A DNA stretch of 64,000 bases, taken from assembly GCF_000767615.3 (NCBI RefSeq), contig NZ_CP009553.3, positions 1,736,001 through 1,800,000 on the forward strand. The letters run 5' to 3'. The notes below the pieces were generated by a model. That model had not been told where the DNA came from and made no database searches. It saw nothing but the letters and a program-made list of their open reading frames with translations. Positions 28,790 to 37,803 of this stretch are shown here, in pieces (within the stretch, counting starts at the first letter, position 1; each line of letters starts with the position of its first letter). Origin of the DNA: Pandoraea pnomenusa. GTDB taxonomy: Bacteria; Pseudomonadota; Gammaproteobacteria; Burkholderiales; Burkholderiaceae. The position numbers and the translations under genes were made by a program.

Positions 28790-29530
28790 TCACGCAGCCG
28801 GCGTCGCTTCACCTTCCGGCGCTGCCGGTTCCGTGCGCCAGACGCATGTCCCTTTGATGCCCTTGTCGATGCCGTCGAGTACCGCGCCGTGCAGTGCGAT
28901 CTCTTCAGCCGCCGCGAGGATGACCGGCAGTTCGAATTGACGCAGCGAGATCTTTTCGCGATGTGCGCCCGCGTCGCTTTCGTCGCCGTCGCCCGAATCG
29001 ATGACCAGGCTCTCCTGACCGCGGGTCATCGCCAGGTACACGTCGGCGAGCAGTTCTGCGTCGAGCAGTGCGCCGTGCAACGTACGATGCGCATTGTTCA
29101 CGCCAAGACGTTCGCACAGCGCATCCAGCGAGTTGCGCCGACCAGGGAACATCTCCCGCGCACGCAGCAGCGTGTCGATCAGGCCGGAGCAGTGCTCCAT
29201 GAAAGGCGGCCAGCCGAGGCGCCCGAACTCCATGTCGAGAAAGCCCAGGTCGAACGCGGCGTTGTGAATGATGATTTCGGCGCCGCGGCAATACTCGCGC
29301 AGCTCTTCCGCAATCTCCGCGAACTTGGGCTTGTCGGAGAGGAATTCCGTCGTCAGGCCGTGCACCGCCAGTGCCCCCGGATCGCTGTCGCGCTCGGGGT
29401 TGATGTAGAAATGCAGGTTGTTGCCGGTCAGGCGGCGATTGACCAGTTCGACGCAACCGATCTCCAGCAGACGGTCCCCCGTCTTCGGGTTCAGCCCGGT
29501 GGTTTCGGTATCGAGGATCAGTTGTCGCAT
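28790..29530 (-). CDS. dnaQ: DNA polymerase III epsilon subunit (3'-5' proofreading exonuclease)
   Basis: A 246-residue proofreading subunit of the replicative polymerase. ExoI motif LDTETTG at about residues 6-12 supplies the metal-binding D and E. ExoII is HNAAFDLGFLD. ExoIII-epsilon is HGALLDAELLADVY with the catalytic His and Asp. The C-terminal tail after about residue 185 would bind the alpha subunit. The ATG at 29530 (MRQLILDTETTG) is the family start. Downstream of rnhA on the same strand, a conserved pair. Confidence 0.96.
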   Translation of the reverse strand: MRQLILDTETTGLNPKTGDRLLEIGCVELVNRRLTGNNLHFYINPERDSDPGALAVHGLTTEFLSDKPKFAEIAEELREYCRGAEIIIHNAAFDLGFLDMEFGRLGWPPFMEHCSGLIDTLLRAREMFPGRRNSLDALCERLGVNNAHRTLHGALLDAELLADVYLAMTRGQESLVIDSGDGDESDAGAHREKISLRQFELPVILAAAEEIALHGAVLDGIDKGIKGTCVWRTEPAAPEGEATPAA

Positions 29531-29644
29531 GATGTTTCGGTAGTTGGCTCGTACTTTCGGAATTGGCACGCGCAGCCGTATGGTCTCACGGACCGCCGGA
29601 CTGACGAACTCGCGCAACGCGCGGTCGCTCGCCCGCGTGCAAGG

Positions 29645-30091
29645 TCACCCGCGCCGCAGACTCTCCACGCCGCGATTGGCCAGTTGGTCGGCGGCTTCAT
29701 TGCCGTCGTGTCCCGCGTGACCTTTCACCCAGCGCCAGTCGATCTCGTGCTTCTGAGAGACGGCGTCGAGTTCCTGCCACAGGTCGGCGTTCTTCACGGG
29801 CTCCTTCGCGGCGGTCTTCCAGCCTCGGGCCTTCCAGCCGTGAATCCATTCGCTGATGCCCTTTTGCACGTACTGCGAATCGGTATGCAGCACGACATGG
29901 CACGGCTTGTTCAACGCTTCGAGCGCGCGAATGACGGCAAGCAGCTCCATGCGGTTATTGGTCGTATTCGGCTCGCCGCCGAACATTTCCTTGCGGTGTT
30001 TGCCGGCAACGAGCAGGGCGCCCCAACCGCCGGGGCCGGGATTGCCTTTGCAGGCACCGTCGGTATAGATCTCAACTTGCGGCAAGGTCAT
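29645..30091 (-). CDS. rnhA: Ribonuclease HI
   Basis: A 148-residue ribonuclease H type I, which cuts RNA in RNA-DNA hybrids. All four catalytic acids are recognisable: [16 protein letters not shown] (Asp), NRMELLAV (Glu), HTDSQYV (Asp) and GNEAADQLA (Asp). Normal length. It lies between the methyltransferase gene (11 bp upstream) and dnaQ (114 bp downstream), all on the minus strand. Confidence 0.97.
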   Translation of the reverse strand: MTLPQVEIYTDGACKGNPGPGGWGALLVAGKHRKEMFGGEPNTTNNRMELLAVIRALEALNKPCHVVLHTDSQYVQKGISEWIHGWKARGWKTAAKEPVKNADLWQELDAVSQKHEIDWRWVKGHAGHDGNEAADQLANRGVESLRRG

Positions 30092-30102
30092 CTCTCAAAC
30101 GA

Positions 30103-30981
30103 TCAGTCGGACACTTCGGTCGCTTCGGCCATCTGGCGGTGCGTGGTGTTCGGTGTGGCCACCGGCGCCGCCGCGGGCTGGAGCGCGAGTATACGCTTGC
30201 GGACCTTGCCGACCAAGCGCATGCCACGCACACGCTTCACCGCGCGAACCCCGTACAAGGCGCCGAAGATCGGCCACCAGCGATCGCCGGCGGACTCCAT
30301 GAACTCGAAGCGTTGCAGCCAGTGATCGCCGCGCAGCGGCGGCCGGTAGCACCCGAAGCGGCCACGGTCGATGTCGAACGACAGCAGCTTGAGCCAGTCC
30401 TTCAGGCGAGTGAAGGCGATGAGGTCGGCGCCCGGGGGCAGAAACGGCGCGCCCGCCAGACGTCCCAGCTCTTCGCGCGCGCCCCACAGGCTCAGGTTGT
30501 TGAAGCCGGTGATGATGACCTGTCCCTCGGGCACGAGAATGCGCTCGACTTCGCGCAGGATGTCGTGCGGGTTCTCGGCGAACTCGAGCACGTGCGGCAG
30601 CACAACGAGGTCGGTGCTGGCCGTGGCAATCGGCAATTCGTCGAATCGACTCACCAGGATGTCGCGCGCCACCATCTCGGATGCGATGGGCGTGGCGCCG
30701 TCCGCCGCCGTCGCGCACGTGGTCGTATCGGTCGTGTCGCTCGCGGCCTTGGTCATGAGCGTGGGGGCCTCTGGCCCCCGTGCGGCGGGTAGCACGAGCC
30801 CTCGGTAGGGCATGCGGTTCTCGCGCAGCGTATCGAGCTCGGGACGGCCCAGCTGCAACGCGTGATAGCCGAACAGATCCCCGACCCATTGATCGAAGAG
30901 GGCCTGTTCCCATGCGAGCGCGTAGCGGCCTGGCGGTGAGACGAGCCAGACGGGCCAGTCTATAATCGGACGTTCTGACAT
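30103..30981 (-). CDS. SAM-dependent methyltransferase-like protein (YafS-type neighbourhood)
   Basis: A 292-residue protein with a class I methyltransferase core: the middle has LPIATASTDLVVLPHVLEFAENPH and ILREVERILVPEGQVIITG, the post-I and motif IV/V pattern of ubiE-like methyltransferases. Motif I is degenerate, and an insertion near residues 90-115 (KAASDTTDTTTCATAADG) interrupts the region, so SAM binding may be altered. Genes of this type lie upstream of rnhA-dnaQ and next to gloB in many proteobacteria, as here. The substrate is unknown. The ATG at 30981 (MSERPIIDW) is the family start. Confidence 0.85.
   Translation of the reverse strand: MSERPIIDWPVWLVSPPGRYALAWEQALFDQWVGDLFGYHALQLGRPELDTLRENRMPYRGLVLPAARGPEAPTLMTKAASDTTDTTTCATAADGATPIASEMVARDILVSRFDELPIATASTDLVVLPHVLEFAENPHDILREVERILVPEGQVIITGFNNLSLWGAREELGRLAGAPFLPPGADLIAFTRLKDWLKLLSFDIDRGRFGCYRPPLRGDHWLQRFEFMESAGDRWWPIFGALYGVRAVKRVRGMRLVGKVRKRILALQPAAAPVATPNTTHRQMAEATEVSD
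30937..30966 (+). promoter_or_regulatory. Candidate gloB promoter overlapping the divergent gene
   Basis: A perfect TATAAT at 30961-30966, with a weak -35 (TGAGAC, 30937-30942) 18 bp upstream. The predicted start is about 20 nt before gloB (30996). The site lies inside the first codons of the divergent methyltransferase gene. Confidence 0.45.
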
Positions 30982-30995
30982 GGTGGCGAGTATAT

Positions 30996-31823
30996 ATGGA
31001 TGCGCACGCAGATGCGGCAAGTGGGCAGTCGGCCGGAACACTGACCGTCTTTCCCGTCCCCGCGTTCCAGGACAATTATCTCTGGGTCATCGACAACGGC
31101 AAAGACGCTGTTGTCGTCGACCCCGGCGACGCCGATCCCGTGCTCGCCTATCTCGAATCGCGCGGCCTCACGCTGCGCGCCATTCTCATCACCCACAAGC
31201 ATGCGGATCACGTCGGCGGCGTGGGCACGTTGCTGCGGCATTTCAATGTGCCGGTGCACGGCCCGGCGCGTGAAGCCATCGCGGGCGTCGATCATCCCCA
31301 CGCGGGCGGCGACACGGTGCACATCGCGGCGCCGGCCATGACGCTGGAGGTCATCGATGTCCCCGGCCACACGTCCGGCCACGTCGCCTACTTCCTCGGC
31401 GCGGGCGCGGCGGGCGTGCCGCGGCTGTTCTGCGGCGATACGTTGTTTTCGTGCGGATGCGGGCGCCTCTTCGAGGGCACGCCGGCGCAAATGCTCGCAT
31501 CGCTCGACAGGCTCGCGGCGCTGCCGCCGGCCACGCTCGTGCATTGCACCCACGAGTACACCCTGTCGAACATTCGCTTCGCGCTGGCCGTCGATCCGGA
31601 CAACGAGGCACTCGCCGCCTGGCATCAGGAGGCCACGGCGCTGCGCGCGGCAGGGCGTCCCACGCTGCCCACCACGCTCGCCCAGGAGCGGGTGACGAAC
31701 CCGTTCCTGCGCAGCGACGCACCGGCGGTCGTCGCGGCCGCCGAGCGGCACGCCGGGCGCACGTCGCTGTCTCGGGAGGCGGTATTCGCCGCCATCCGCG
31801 GCTGGAAAGACAACTTCCGTTGA
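30996..31823 (+). CDS. gloB: Hydroxyacylglutathione hydrolase (glyoxalase II)
   Basis: A 275-residue metallo-beta-lactamase-fold enzyme that hydrolyses S-D-lactoylglutathione to D-lactate and glutathione in methylglyoxal detoxification. The metal motif THKHADH is at residues 66-72. PGHTSGHVAY, FCGDTLFSCGCGRLFEGT (metal Asp) and HCTHEYTLSNIRFA (substrate-binding region) follow in order. The C-terminal helical domain ends RGWKDNFR. Divergent from the methyltransferase gene with only 14 bp between start codons, a common arrangement in this group. Confidence 0.96.
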   Translation: MDAHADAASGQSAGTLTVFPVPAFQDNYLWVIDNGKDAVVVDPGDADPVLAYLESRGLTLRAILITHKHADHVGGVGTLLRHFNVPVHGPAREAIAGVDHPHAGGDTVHIAAPAMTLEVIDVPGHTSGHVAYFLGAGAAGVPRLFCGDTLFSCGCGRLFEGTPAQMLASLDRLAALPPATLVHCTHEYTLSNIRFALAVDPDNEALAAWHQEATALRAAGRPTLPTTLAQERVTNPFLRSDAPAVVAAAERHAGRTSLSREAVFAAIRGWKDNFR

Positions 31824-32161
31824 TCGAGAGCGCGTCGCACTGTCAACAGCGCGACGCGCGATGACATCTGCCGCATTGCGGACGTTGACACATGTCGGCT
31901 CGTCTGCTCACCCCTGATTCATTGCCCCACACGTGATGTTTCGGAGTCATATCGATGGCATCGCGCATGCGATCCGAGCGTACCTTCCGTGTGTCGTTGC
32001 GACCACATCTCGTGGGTTCCCGGTCGGGGATAACCCTTAAATTTCGGCCATTTTGATGAGATTTTTGCAAAAAAATTAGGCAGAAAGGTTGACGCATCTG
32101 AAGGGTTTCCTTACCATCCTTGCCAATTTCATGAAGATGTAACCCCATTCGAGCCCGATCA
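31824..32161. other. Intergenic region with mltD promoter, 338 bp
   Basis: Contains an A-rich stretch near 32067-32080 and a strong promoter at 32089-32117. The upstream part shows no gene I can support; a minus-strand frame runs through it and into mltD but lacks family resemblance. Confidence 0.5.
32089..32117 (+). promoter_or_regulatory. Sigma-70 promoter for mltD
   Basis: TTGACG (32089-32094), 17-bp spacer, TACCAT (32112-32117). About 45 bp upstream of the mltD start. Confidence 0.65.
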
Positions 32162-33835
32162 ATGCGACTTATCGTTAGCTTGTTACTGACGCTGCTTCTG
32201 GCGGCTTGCGCCAGCACAGCGCCGACCACAGGTGCGTCGAATACGACTCCCGATGCGCAGAGCAAGTCGCCTCTCGCCTCGACCGCAAAAGGCAAACAAC
32301 GCGTTTCGAGCGATCAGACCATCGACCTCGACAACGACTCGATCAACGATCTGGCCTACGGCAGCGACGACGCCGATCTCTGGTCACGTATCCGCCACGG
32401 CTTTGCCATCCCCGATCTCGACACCGACCTCGCGCAGGACCGCACGCAGTGGTACGCGCAGCGCCCCGAGTATGTCGAGCGCATGATCGACCGGTCGAGC
32501 AAGTACCTGTTCCATATCGTCGAAGAACTCGAGCGCCGTCATATGCCGACGGAACTTGCGCTGCTGCCGTTCGTGGAAAGCGCTTACAACCCGCAGGCGC
32601 TCTCCACGGCGAAGGCGGCCGGCATGTGGCAGTTCATTCCCAGTACCGGCAAGACGTACAACCTCAAGCAGAACATGTGGCAGGATCAGCGCCGCGATGT
32701 GCTCGCATCGACGACCGCCGCGCTCGACTATCTGTCGAAGCTCTACGCGATGTTCGGCGACTGGCACTTGGCGCTTGCCGCGTACAACTGGGGCGAAGGC
32801 AACGTGCAGCGCGCCATCGACCGCAATCAGGCGCAGGGGCTGCCGACCGACTACCTGAGCCTGCGCATGCCGACCGAAACGCGCTACTACGTGCCGAAGC
32901 TGCAGGCGATCAAGAACATCATCGCGCACCCCGACGTCTACAGCGTCAAGCTGCCGGACATTCCGAATCACCCGTATTTCGTTAGCGTGACGACCAAGCG
33001 CGACATCGACGTGGCGCTCGCCGCCAAGCTCGCCGATCTGCCGCTCGACGAATTCCGCGCGCTCAACCCGTCGTTCCGCAAGCCTGTGATCCTGGGCGCC
33101 GGGCAGCCGCAGATCCTGTTGCCGTTCGACAGTGCGGAAGTGTTTCAGCGTCGTTTGAAGAGTTACGACAAGCCGCTCTCGAGCTGGACGACCTACACCT
33201 CGTCTTCGCGCGAGCGTCCGGAAGACGTTGCCCGCAAGCTCGGTGTCGACGCCGCGGTGATCCGCTCCGTCAACAACATCGCGCCGCGCATGCGCCTGAA
33301 GGCGGGCTCGACGCTGCTGGTGCCGCGCTCTGACGACATCGACCAGGACATCAGCCCGTCCGTGGCGAGCAATGCCGTGCTGGCGCTGGAGCCGGACCTG
33401 CCGGATACGCGCAAGATCATGGTGCGTGCGCGCAAGCGCGACACGCTCGCTGCCGTCGCGTCGCGCAGTGGCGTGAGCGTCGCGCAGATCAAGAGCTGGA
33501 ATCGTCTGCGCAGTGACAGGCTCACGTCGGGCCAACTGCTGGTGCTTCACGTGCCGGTCAAGGACGCTTCGCGTGTTGCCGCTGCATCGGCGCCTGCCGC
33601 AAAGGACGACGAGGAAGCGCCGCGCACGCGCATGGTGCGTGGCAAGAACGGCAAAATGATTCGCGTGGTCGACCATCGACCCGCCGCCAAGCCGGCGAAG
33701 GTGGCCGCCAGCAGCAAGGCCGCTCCGGCCAGGACGACTGGCAAGACCGCCAAGGCGTCGGCAAAGGCGGTGACCAGGACCGCGAAGGCGCCAGCGAAGG
33801 CCTCGACCAAGGTCACCAAAACGGCCCAACGCTGA
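32162..33835 (+). CDS. mltD: Membrane-bound lytic murein transglycosylase D
   Basis: A 557-residue lipoprotein transglycosylase that cleaves peptidoglycan between MurNAc and GlcNAc at the inner face of the outer membrane. Lipobox LLLAAC with acylated Cys16. The SLT domain is at about 110-265, with catalytic Glu139 in LPFVESAYNPQALS, followed by AAGMWQFIPSTGKTYNL and the Tyr-containing ALAAYNWGEGNV. Two LysM-like peptidoglycan-binding repeats lie near 345-390 and 420-465. The last 80 residues are Lys/Ala-rich (KAAPARTTGKTAKASAK), longer and more basic than typical. A strong promoter and terminator bracket the gene. Confidence 0.93.
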   Translation: MRLIVSLLLTLLLAACASTAPTTGASNTTPDAQSKSPLASTAKGKQRVSSDQTIDLDNDSINDLAYGSDDADLWSRIRHGFAIPDLDTDLAQDRTQWYAQRPEYVERMIDRSSKYLFHIVEELERRHMPTELALLPFVESAYNPQALSTAKAAGMWQFIPSTGKTYNLKQNMWQDQRRDVLASTTAALDYLSKLYAMFGDWHLALAAYNWGEGNVQRAIDRNQAQGLPTDYLSLRMPTETRYYVPKLQAIKNIIAHPDVYSVKLPDIPNHPYFVSVTTKRDIDVALAAKLADLPLDEFRALNPSFRKPVILGAGQPQILLPFDSAEVFQRRLKSYDKPLSSWTTYTSSSRERPEDVARKLGVDAAVIRSVNNIAPRMRLKAGSTLLVPRSDDIDQDISPSVASNAVLALEPDLPDTRKIMVRARKRDTLAAVASRSGVSVAQIKSWNRLRSDRLTSGQLLVLHVPVKDASRVAAASAPAAKDDEEAPRTRMVRGKNGKMIRVVDHRPAAKPAKVAASSKAAPARTTGKTAKASAKAVTRTAKAPAKASTKVTKTAQR

Positions 33836-34352
33836 AGTCGTCCCCGGGCTCTGGCGAACGGTGATCGATCCGATATCGTTCGCTCGTCAATGGTCCGGAG
33901 CCCATAGACAACCCCGCATCAAATCGAGCGCCCGTGAGGATTCCCTCACGGGCGCTTTCTTTTGCGCGTCGACGGCACGTTGGCCAACGCCTTATGCGTG
34001 CGTGAGCGCCTCCGGGCTTCGCGTCATCTCGCCACGCGCGTGAACAGGCGATGCCGACGACTTACCGGTGCGCGCTGCCGACGTTCGCGCATCGGCGTAA
34101 TCCCCTAGCGTTTGCGCGGGGGCGCGTGCGTCCACGGTAAGCCTTCCGTAAGCGTCAACGCGCACACTGAACGCGAGGCACGTGACCCGTGCCCGACGAT
34201 TTCATTGCACCGAAGCGAATTGCCGTTCGATGGCCAAACGCCGTCGACCCAGCCGGCCCGATCCGGCGCCGCGCAGCCAGGTCCGACCCACCGTCGACAT
34301 CGCCCGGGGGAGGGGGCCGCGTGAGCTCATCAAATACATGCAAGGAGACACC
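33836..34352. other. Intergenic region, 517 bp
   Basis: After the mltD terminator (33927-33962) I see no gene I can support. The prpE reading frame is open for 57 codons upstream of its start, but this part is Arg/Pro-rich and lacks family resemblance. No clear promoter pair was found. Confidence 0.45.
33927..33965 (+). terminator. Rho-independent terminator after mltD
   Basis: 13-bp perfect stem AGCGCCCGTGAGG / CCTCACGGGCGCT (33927-33939 with 33944-33956), loop ATTC, then TTCTTTTG. Confidence 0.93.
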
Positions 34353-36254
34353 ATGACTTCGTACGCGTCATTTCACGCCCGCTCGATCGCCCCTGACTCA
34401 CGCGAGGCCTTCTGGGAGGAACAGGCCAGCCTGATCGACTGGGAGACGCCCTTCACGCGGGTGCTCGATTACGACAAGCCGCCGTTCGCGCGCTGGTTCG
34501 TGGGCGGGCGTACCAATCTTTGCCACAACGCCGTCGATCGCCACCTGCCGTCGCGTGGCACGCAGAATGCCCTGATCTGGGTCTCGACCGAGACCGGGCA
34601 GGAGCGCGTCTATACGTACGACGAGCTTGCGGCGGAGGTGAACCGCATGGCGGCGTCGCTGCAATCGTTGGGCGTGGGTCGCGGCGAGCGGGTGCTGATC
34701 TACATGCCGATGGTGCCCGAGGCGCTGTTCGCCATGCTGGCATGCACGCGGCTTGGCGCAATTCACTCGGTCGTTTTCGGGGGCTTCGCCTCGGTGAATC
34801 TCGCCGCGCGCATCGACGACGCGCAGCCGAAGGTCATCGTCTCGGCCGACGCCGGCTCGCGCAACGGCAAGGTCGTCCCGTACAAGCCGCTGCTCGACGA
34901 GGGCATCGAACTCGCACGGCACAAGCCGTCGAGCGTGCTGCTCATCGATCGTGGCCTGGCCGAAATGACGCGCGTGCCCGGTCGCGACGTCGACTACGCG
35001 CCGCTGCGCGAACAACATCTCGACGCTTTCGTCGCGTGCGAATGGCTCGAATCGAGCGAGCCGTCGTACGTGCTCTACACGTCCGGCACCACGGGCAAGC
35101 CCAAGGGGGTGCAGCGCGACACCGGCGGATACGCCGTGGCACTCGCCTCGTCGATGCAGCACATCTTCTGCGCCCGGCCGGGCGACACGATGTTCTGCGC
35201 GTCGGACATCGGCTGGGTCGTCGGGCACAGCTACATCGTATACGCGCCGTTGCTCGCGGGCATTGCAACGGTCATGTACGAGGGCACGCCGATTCGTCCG
35301 GACGGCGGCATCTGGTGGCGCATCGTGGAGAAGTACAAGGTCACGCAGCTCTTCACCGCGCCCACGGCCATTCGGGTGCTCAAGAAGCAGGACCCGGCAT
35401 ACCTGACGCAATACGATCTGTCCTCGCTGCGGCTGATTTTCCTGGCCGGGGAGCCGCTCGACGAGCCGACCGCACGCTGGCTCACCGATGGCGTCGGCAA
35501 GCCCGTCGTGGACAATTACTGGCAGACCGAGACGGGCTGGCCGATCCTCGGCATGGCGCGCGGCGTGGAGGTGTTGCCGGGCAAGCTGGGGTCGCCGGGC
35601 AAGCCGGTGTATGGCTATGACGTGAAGCTCGTCGACGAGGTCACGGGCGAGGACTGCGGGCCGAATCAGAAGGGCGTGCTGGCCATCGAAGGACCGCTGC
35701 CGCCCGGATGCATGAGCACGGTGTGGGGCGACGACGCGCGTTTCGTCAAGACGTATTGGGAGACGGTGCCGGGGCGGATGCTTTACTCGAGCTTCGACTG
35801 GGGCGTGCGCGACGACGACGGCTATTACTTCATTCTCGGGCGCACCGACGACGTGATCAACGTGGCCGGGCACCGGCTGGGCTCGCGCGAGATCGAGGAG
35901 AGCATCGCGAGCCATCCGGCCGTGGCCGAGGTGGCGGTGATCGGCGCGCAGGATGCGCTCAAGGGGCAGGTGGCGATGGCGTTCGCCGTGCTGCGCCAGC
36001 CGGAGCTGGCAGCCACGCCAGAGGCGCGCATGGCGCTCGAGGGCGACGTGATGAAGACGGTCGACAGACAACTGGGCGCGGTGGCGCGTCCGGCGCGCGT
36101 GTTCTTCGTCTCGATGCTGCCGAAGACCCGCTCCGGCAAGCTCCTGCGCCGGGCGATCCAGGCGATCTGCGAAGGCCGCGAAACGGGCGACCTCATCACG
36201 ATCGAAGATCCGGCGGCGCTCGAACAGGTACGTGACGCGGTCAAAGCGGTGTAG
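34353..36254 (+). CDS. prpE: Propionyl-CoA synthetase
   Basis: A 633-residue AMP-forming acyl-CoA synthetase of the PrpE group, which makes propionyl-CoA from propionate, ATP and CoA. The start (MTSYASFHARSIAPDSREAFW, then FVGGRTNLCHNAVDRHL) is diagnostic for PrpE rather than AcsA. Core motifs: ATP-binding YTSGTTGKPKGVQRD, DNYWQTETGWPI, YFILGRTDDVINVAGHRLG hinge, and the acylatable Lys in PKTRSGKLLRR. AAGGAGA lies 4 bp before the ATG at 34353. No methylcitrate-cycle genes adjoin it. It is followed by an unrelated exporter gene. Confidence 0.93.
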   Translation: MTSYASFHARSIAPDSREAFWEEQASLIDWETPFTRVLDYDKPPFARWFVGGRTNLCHNAVDRHLPSRGTQNALIWVSTETGQERVYTYDELAAEVNRMAASLQSLGVGRGERVLIYMPMVPEALFAMLACTRLGAIHSVVFGGFASVNLAARIDDAQPKVIVSADAGSRNGKVVPYKPLLDEGIELARHKPSSVLLIDRGLAEMTRVPGRDVDYAPLREQHLDAFVACEWLESSEPSYVLYTSGTTGKPKGVQRDTGGYAVALASSMQHIFCARPGDTMFCASDIGWVVGHSYIVYAPLLAGIATVMYEGTPIRPDGGIWWRIVEKYKVTQLFTAPTAIRVLKKQDPAYLTQYDLSSLRLIFLAGEPLDEPTARWLTDGVGKPVVDNYWQTETGWPILGMARGVEVLPGKLGSPGKPVYGYDVKLVDEVTGEDCGPNQKGVLAIEGPLPPGCMSTVWGDDARFVKTYWETVPGRMLYSSFDWGVRDDDGYYFILGRTDDVINVAGHRLGSREIEESIASHPAVAEVAVIGAQDALKGQVAMAFAVLRQPELAATPEARMALEGDVMKTVDRQLGAVARPARVFFVSMLPKTRSGKLLRRAIQAICEGRETGDLITIEDPAALEQVRDAVKAV

Positions 36255-36312
36255 TAGGGTCATGGGGTTCCGGGGGCTGGCGCAGCTCCCATGACCCCGA
36301 TTGCCCCTCGAC

Positions 36313-37767
36313 ATGACCTCATCCCAACCGGCCGCCTGGCGGCAAAAGGCGATGCTGCTCGTGGTCTCCGTCGGCTTTTTCATGCAGACGCTGGACTCGA
36401 CCATCGTGAACACCGCATTGCCCGCCATGGCGCGCGACCTCGGCCAGTCGCCGCTGCACATGCAGGCGGTGGTCATCGCCTACGCCCTGACCATGGCGGT
36501 GACGATTCCGATATCCGGATGGCTGGCCGATCGGTTCGGCACGCGCGTCGTCTTCTCCAGCGCATTGACCATTTTCTCCATCGGCTCGGCGATGTGCGCC
36601 TATTCCGGAACGCTCGACGCGCTGGTCGCCTGGCGTGTGGTGCAGGGCTTCGGCGGCGCGATGCTGCTGCCCGTGGGGCGGCTCGCCGTACTGCGCACGT
36701 TCCCGCGCGAGCGGTATCTCCAGGCGCTGGCGTTCGTCGCCGTGCCGGGCATGATCGGTCCGCTCATCGGCCCGACGCTCGGCGGCTGGCTCGTGAAGGT
36801 GGCTTCGTGGCACTGGGTGTTTCTCATCAACGTGCCAGTCGGGGCCGCGGGGTGTCTCGCCGCGCACTTCTTTCTGACGAATGCCCGCGCGCCCCACACG
36901 GCACCCTTCGATGTCAAGGGGTACCTGCTGCTCACCGTGGGTATGGTGGCGACGTCGCTGGCGCTGGACCGGCACGCCGACATCGCCGGTGCGCATGCGC
37001 TGATGCTGGTGTTGCTCGTGCTGGGCTTCGCCGGCTTCGTTGCCTACGGCCTCTATGCGAACCGCGCCCCGCAGCCACTGTTCTCGCTCGCCATGTTTCG
37101 CGTGCACACGTTCAGCGTCGGGTTGCTCGGCAATCTGTTCGCGCGAATCGGCATCGCGGCGGTGCCGTATCTCGTTCCGCTGCTCTTGCAGGTCAGTCTG
37201 GGCTACACCGCTTTCGAGGCGGGGTTGCTGATGCTGCCGATCACCCTCGCGGGGATCTTCGCCAAGGGTCTGGCGACGCGGCTGGTGATGCGCTTCGGCT
37301 ATCGCCCGGTGCTGGTCTGGAACACGATCCTCGCCGGCGGCGTGATGGCGAGTTTCGCGCTCGTCACGCCGCACTATCCGGTGCCGCTGCTGGTTGTTCA
37401 ACTCGGCATTCTCGGCGGCATCAACTCGGTGCAGTTCACGGCCATGAACACGCTTACGCTCAAGGACCTGAATCCGGACGATGCGAGCGGCGGCAACAGT
37501 CTGTTCTCGCTCGTGCAGATGCTGGCGATGAGCTTCGGGCTGACCGTCGGCGGCGCGTTGCTGGTGACGTTTACCGGTGCCTTCGGCGAGCATGCGGGCG
37601 TGGGTGCGCTGCCCGCGTTTCGCGCAACCTTCGCGTGCGTCGGCCTGATCACCTGCTGCTCGGCGTGGATCTTCGGTCAACTGACGGATCGTGAACAGCG
37701 CGCGACCGACGATGGCGACGCCCAGGCGCGCGCCGTCACGTCCGCGCCGCCGCCGCCGGCGCACTAG
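36313..37767 (+). CDS. MFS multidrug exporter, DHA2 family (MdtD-like)
   Basis: A 484-residue, about 14-helix DHA2-type drug:proton antiporter. Helix 1 has FFMQTLDSTIVNTALPAMA, the DHA2 motif D1. The loop 2-3 motif is GWLADRFGTRVVF. The antiporter motif C is in helix 5 (GMIGPLIGPTLGGWLVK). Similar in length and order to MdtD of E. coli. It follows prpE with a 58-bp gap and could be co-transcribed, but the functions do not suggest a shared role. The ATG at 36313 is preferred over a TTG four codons upstream. Confidence 0.9.
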   Translation: MTSSQPAAWRQKAMLLVVSVGFFMQTLDSTIVNTALPAMARDLGQSPLHMQAVVIAYALTMAVTIPISGWLADRFGTRVVFSSALTIFSIGSAMCAYSGTLDALVAWRVVQGFGGAMLLPVGRLAVLRTFPRERYLQALAFVAVPGMIGPLIGPTLGGWLVKVASWHWVFLINVPVGAAGCLAAHFFLTNARAPHTAPFDVKGYLLLTVGMVATSLALDRHADIAGAHALMLVLLVLGFAGFVAYGLYANRAPQPLFSLAMFRVHTFSVGLLGNLFARIGIAAVPYLVPLLLQVSLGYTAFEAGLLMLPITLAGIFAKGLATRLVMRFGYRPVLVWNTILAGGVMASFALVTPHYPVPLLVVQLGILGGINSVQFTAMNTLTLKDLNPDDASGGNSLFSLVQMLAMSFGLTVGGALLVTFTGAFGEHAGVGALPAFRATFACVGLITCCSAWIFGQLTDREQRATDDGDAQARAVTSAPPPPAH

Positions 37768-37803
37768 CGGCGGCGCGCGGCGTTCCGGCACGGCGTCGAC
37801 CGC

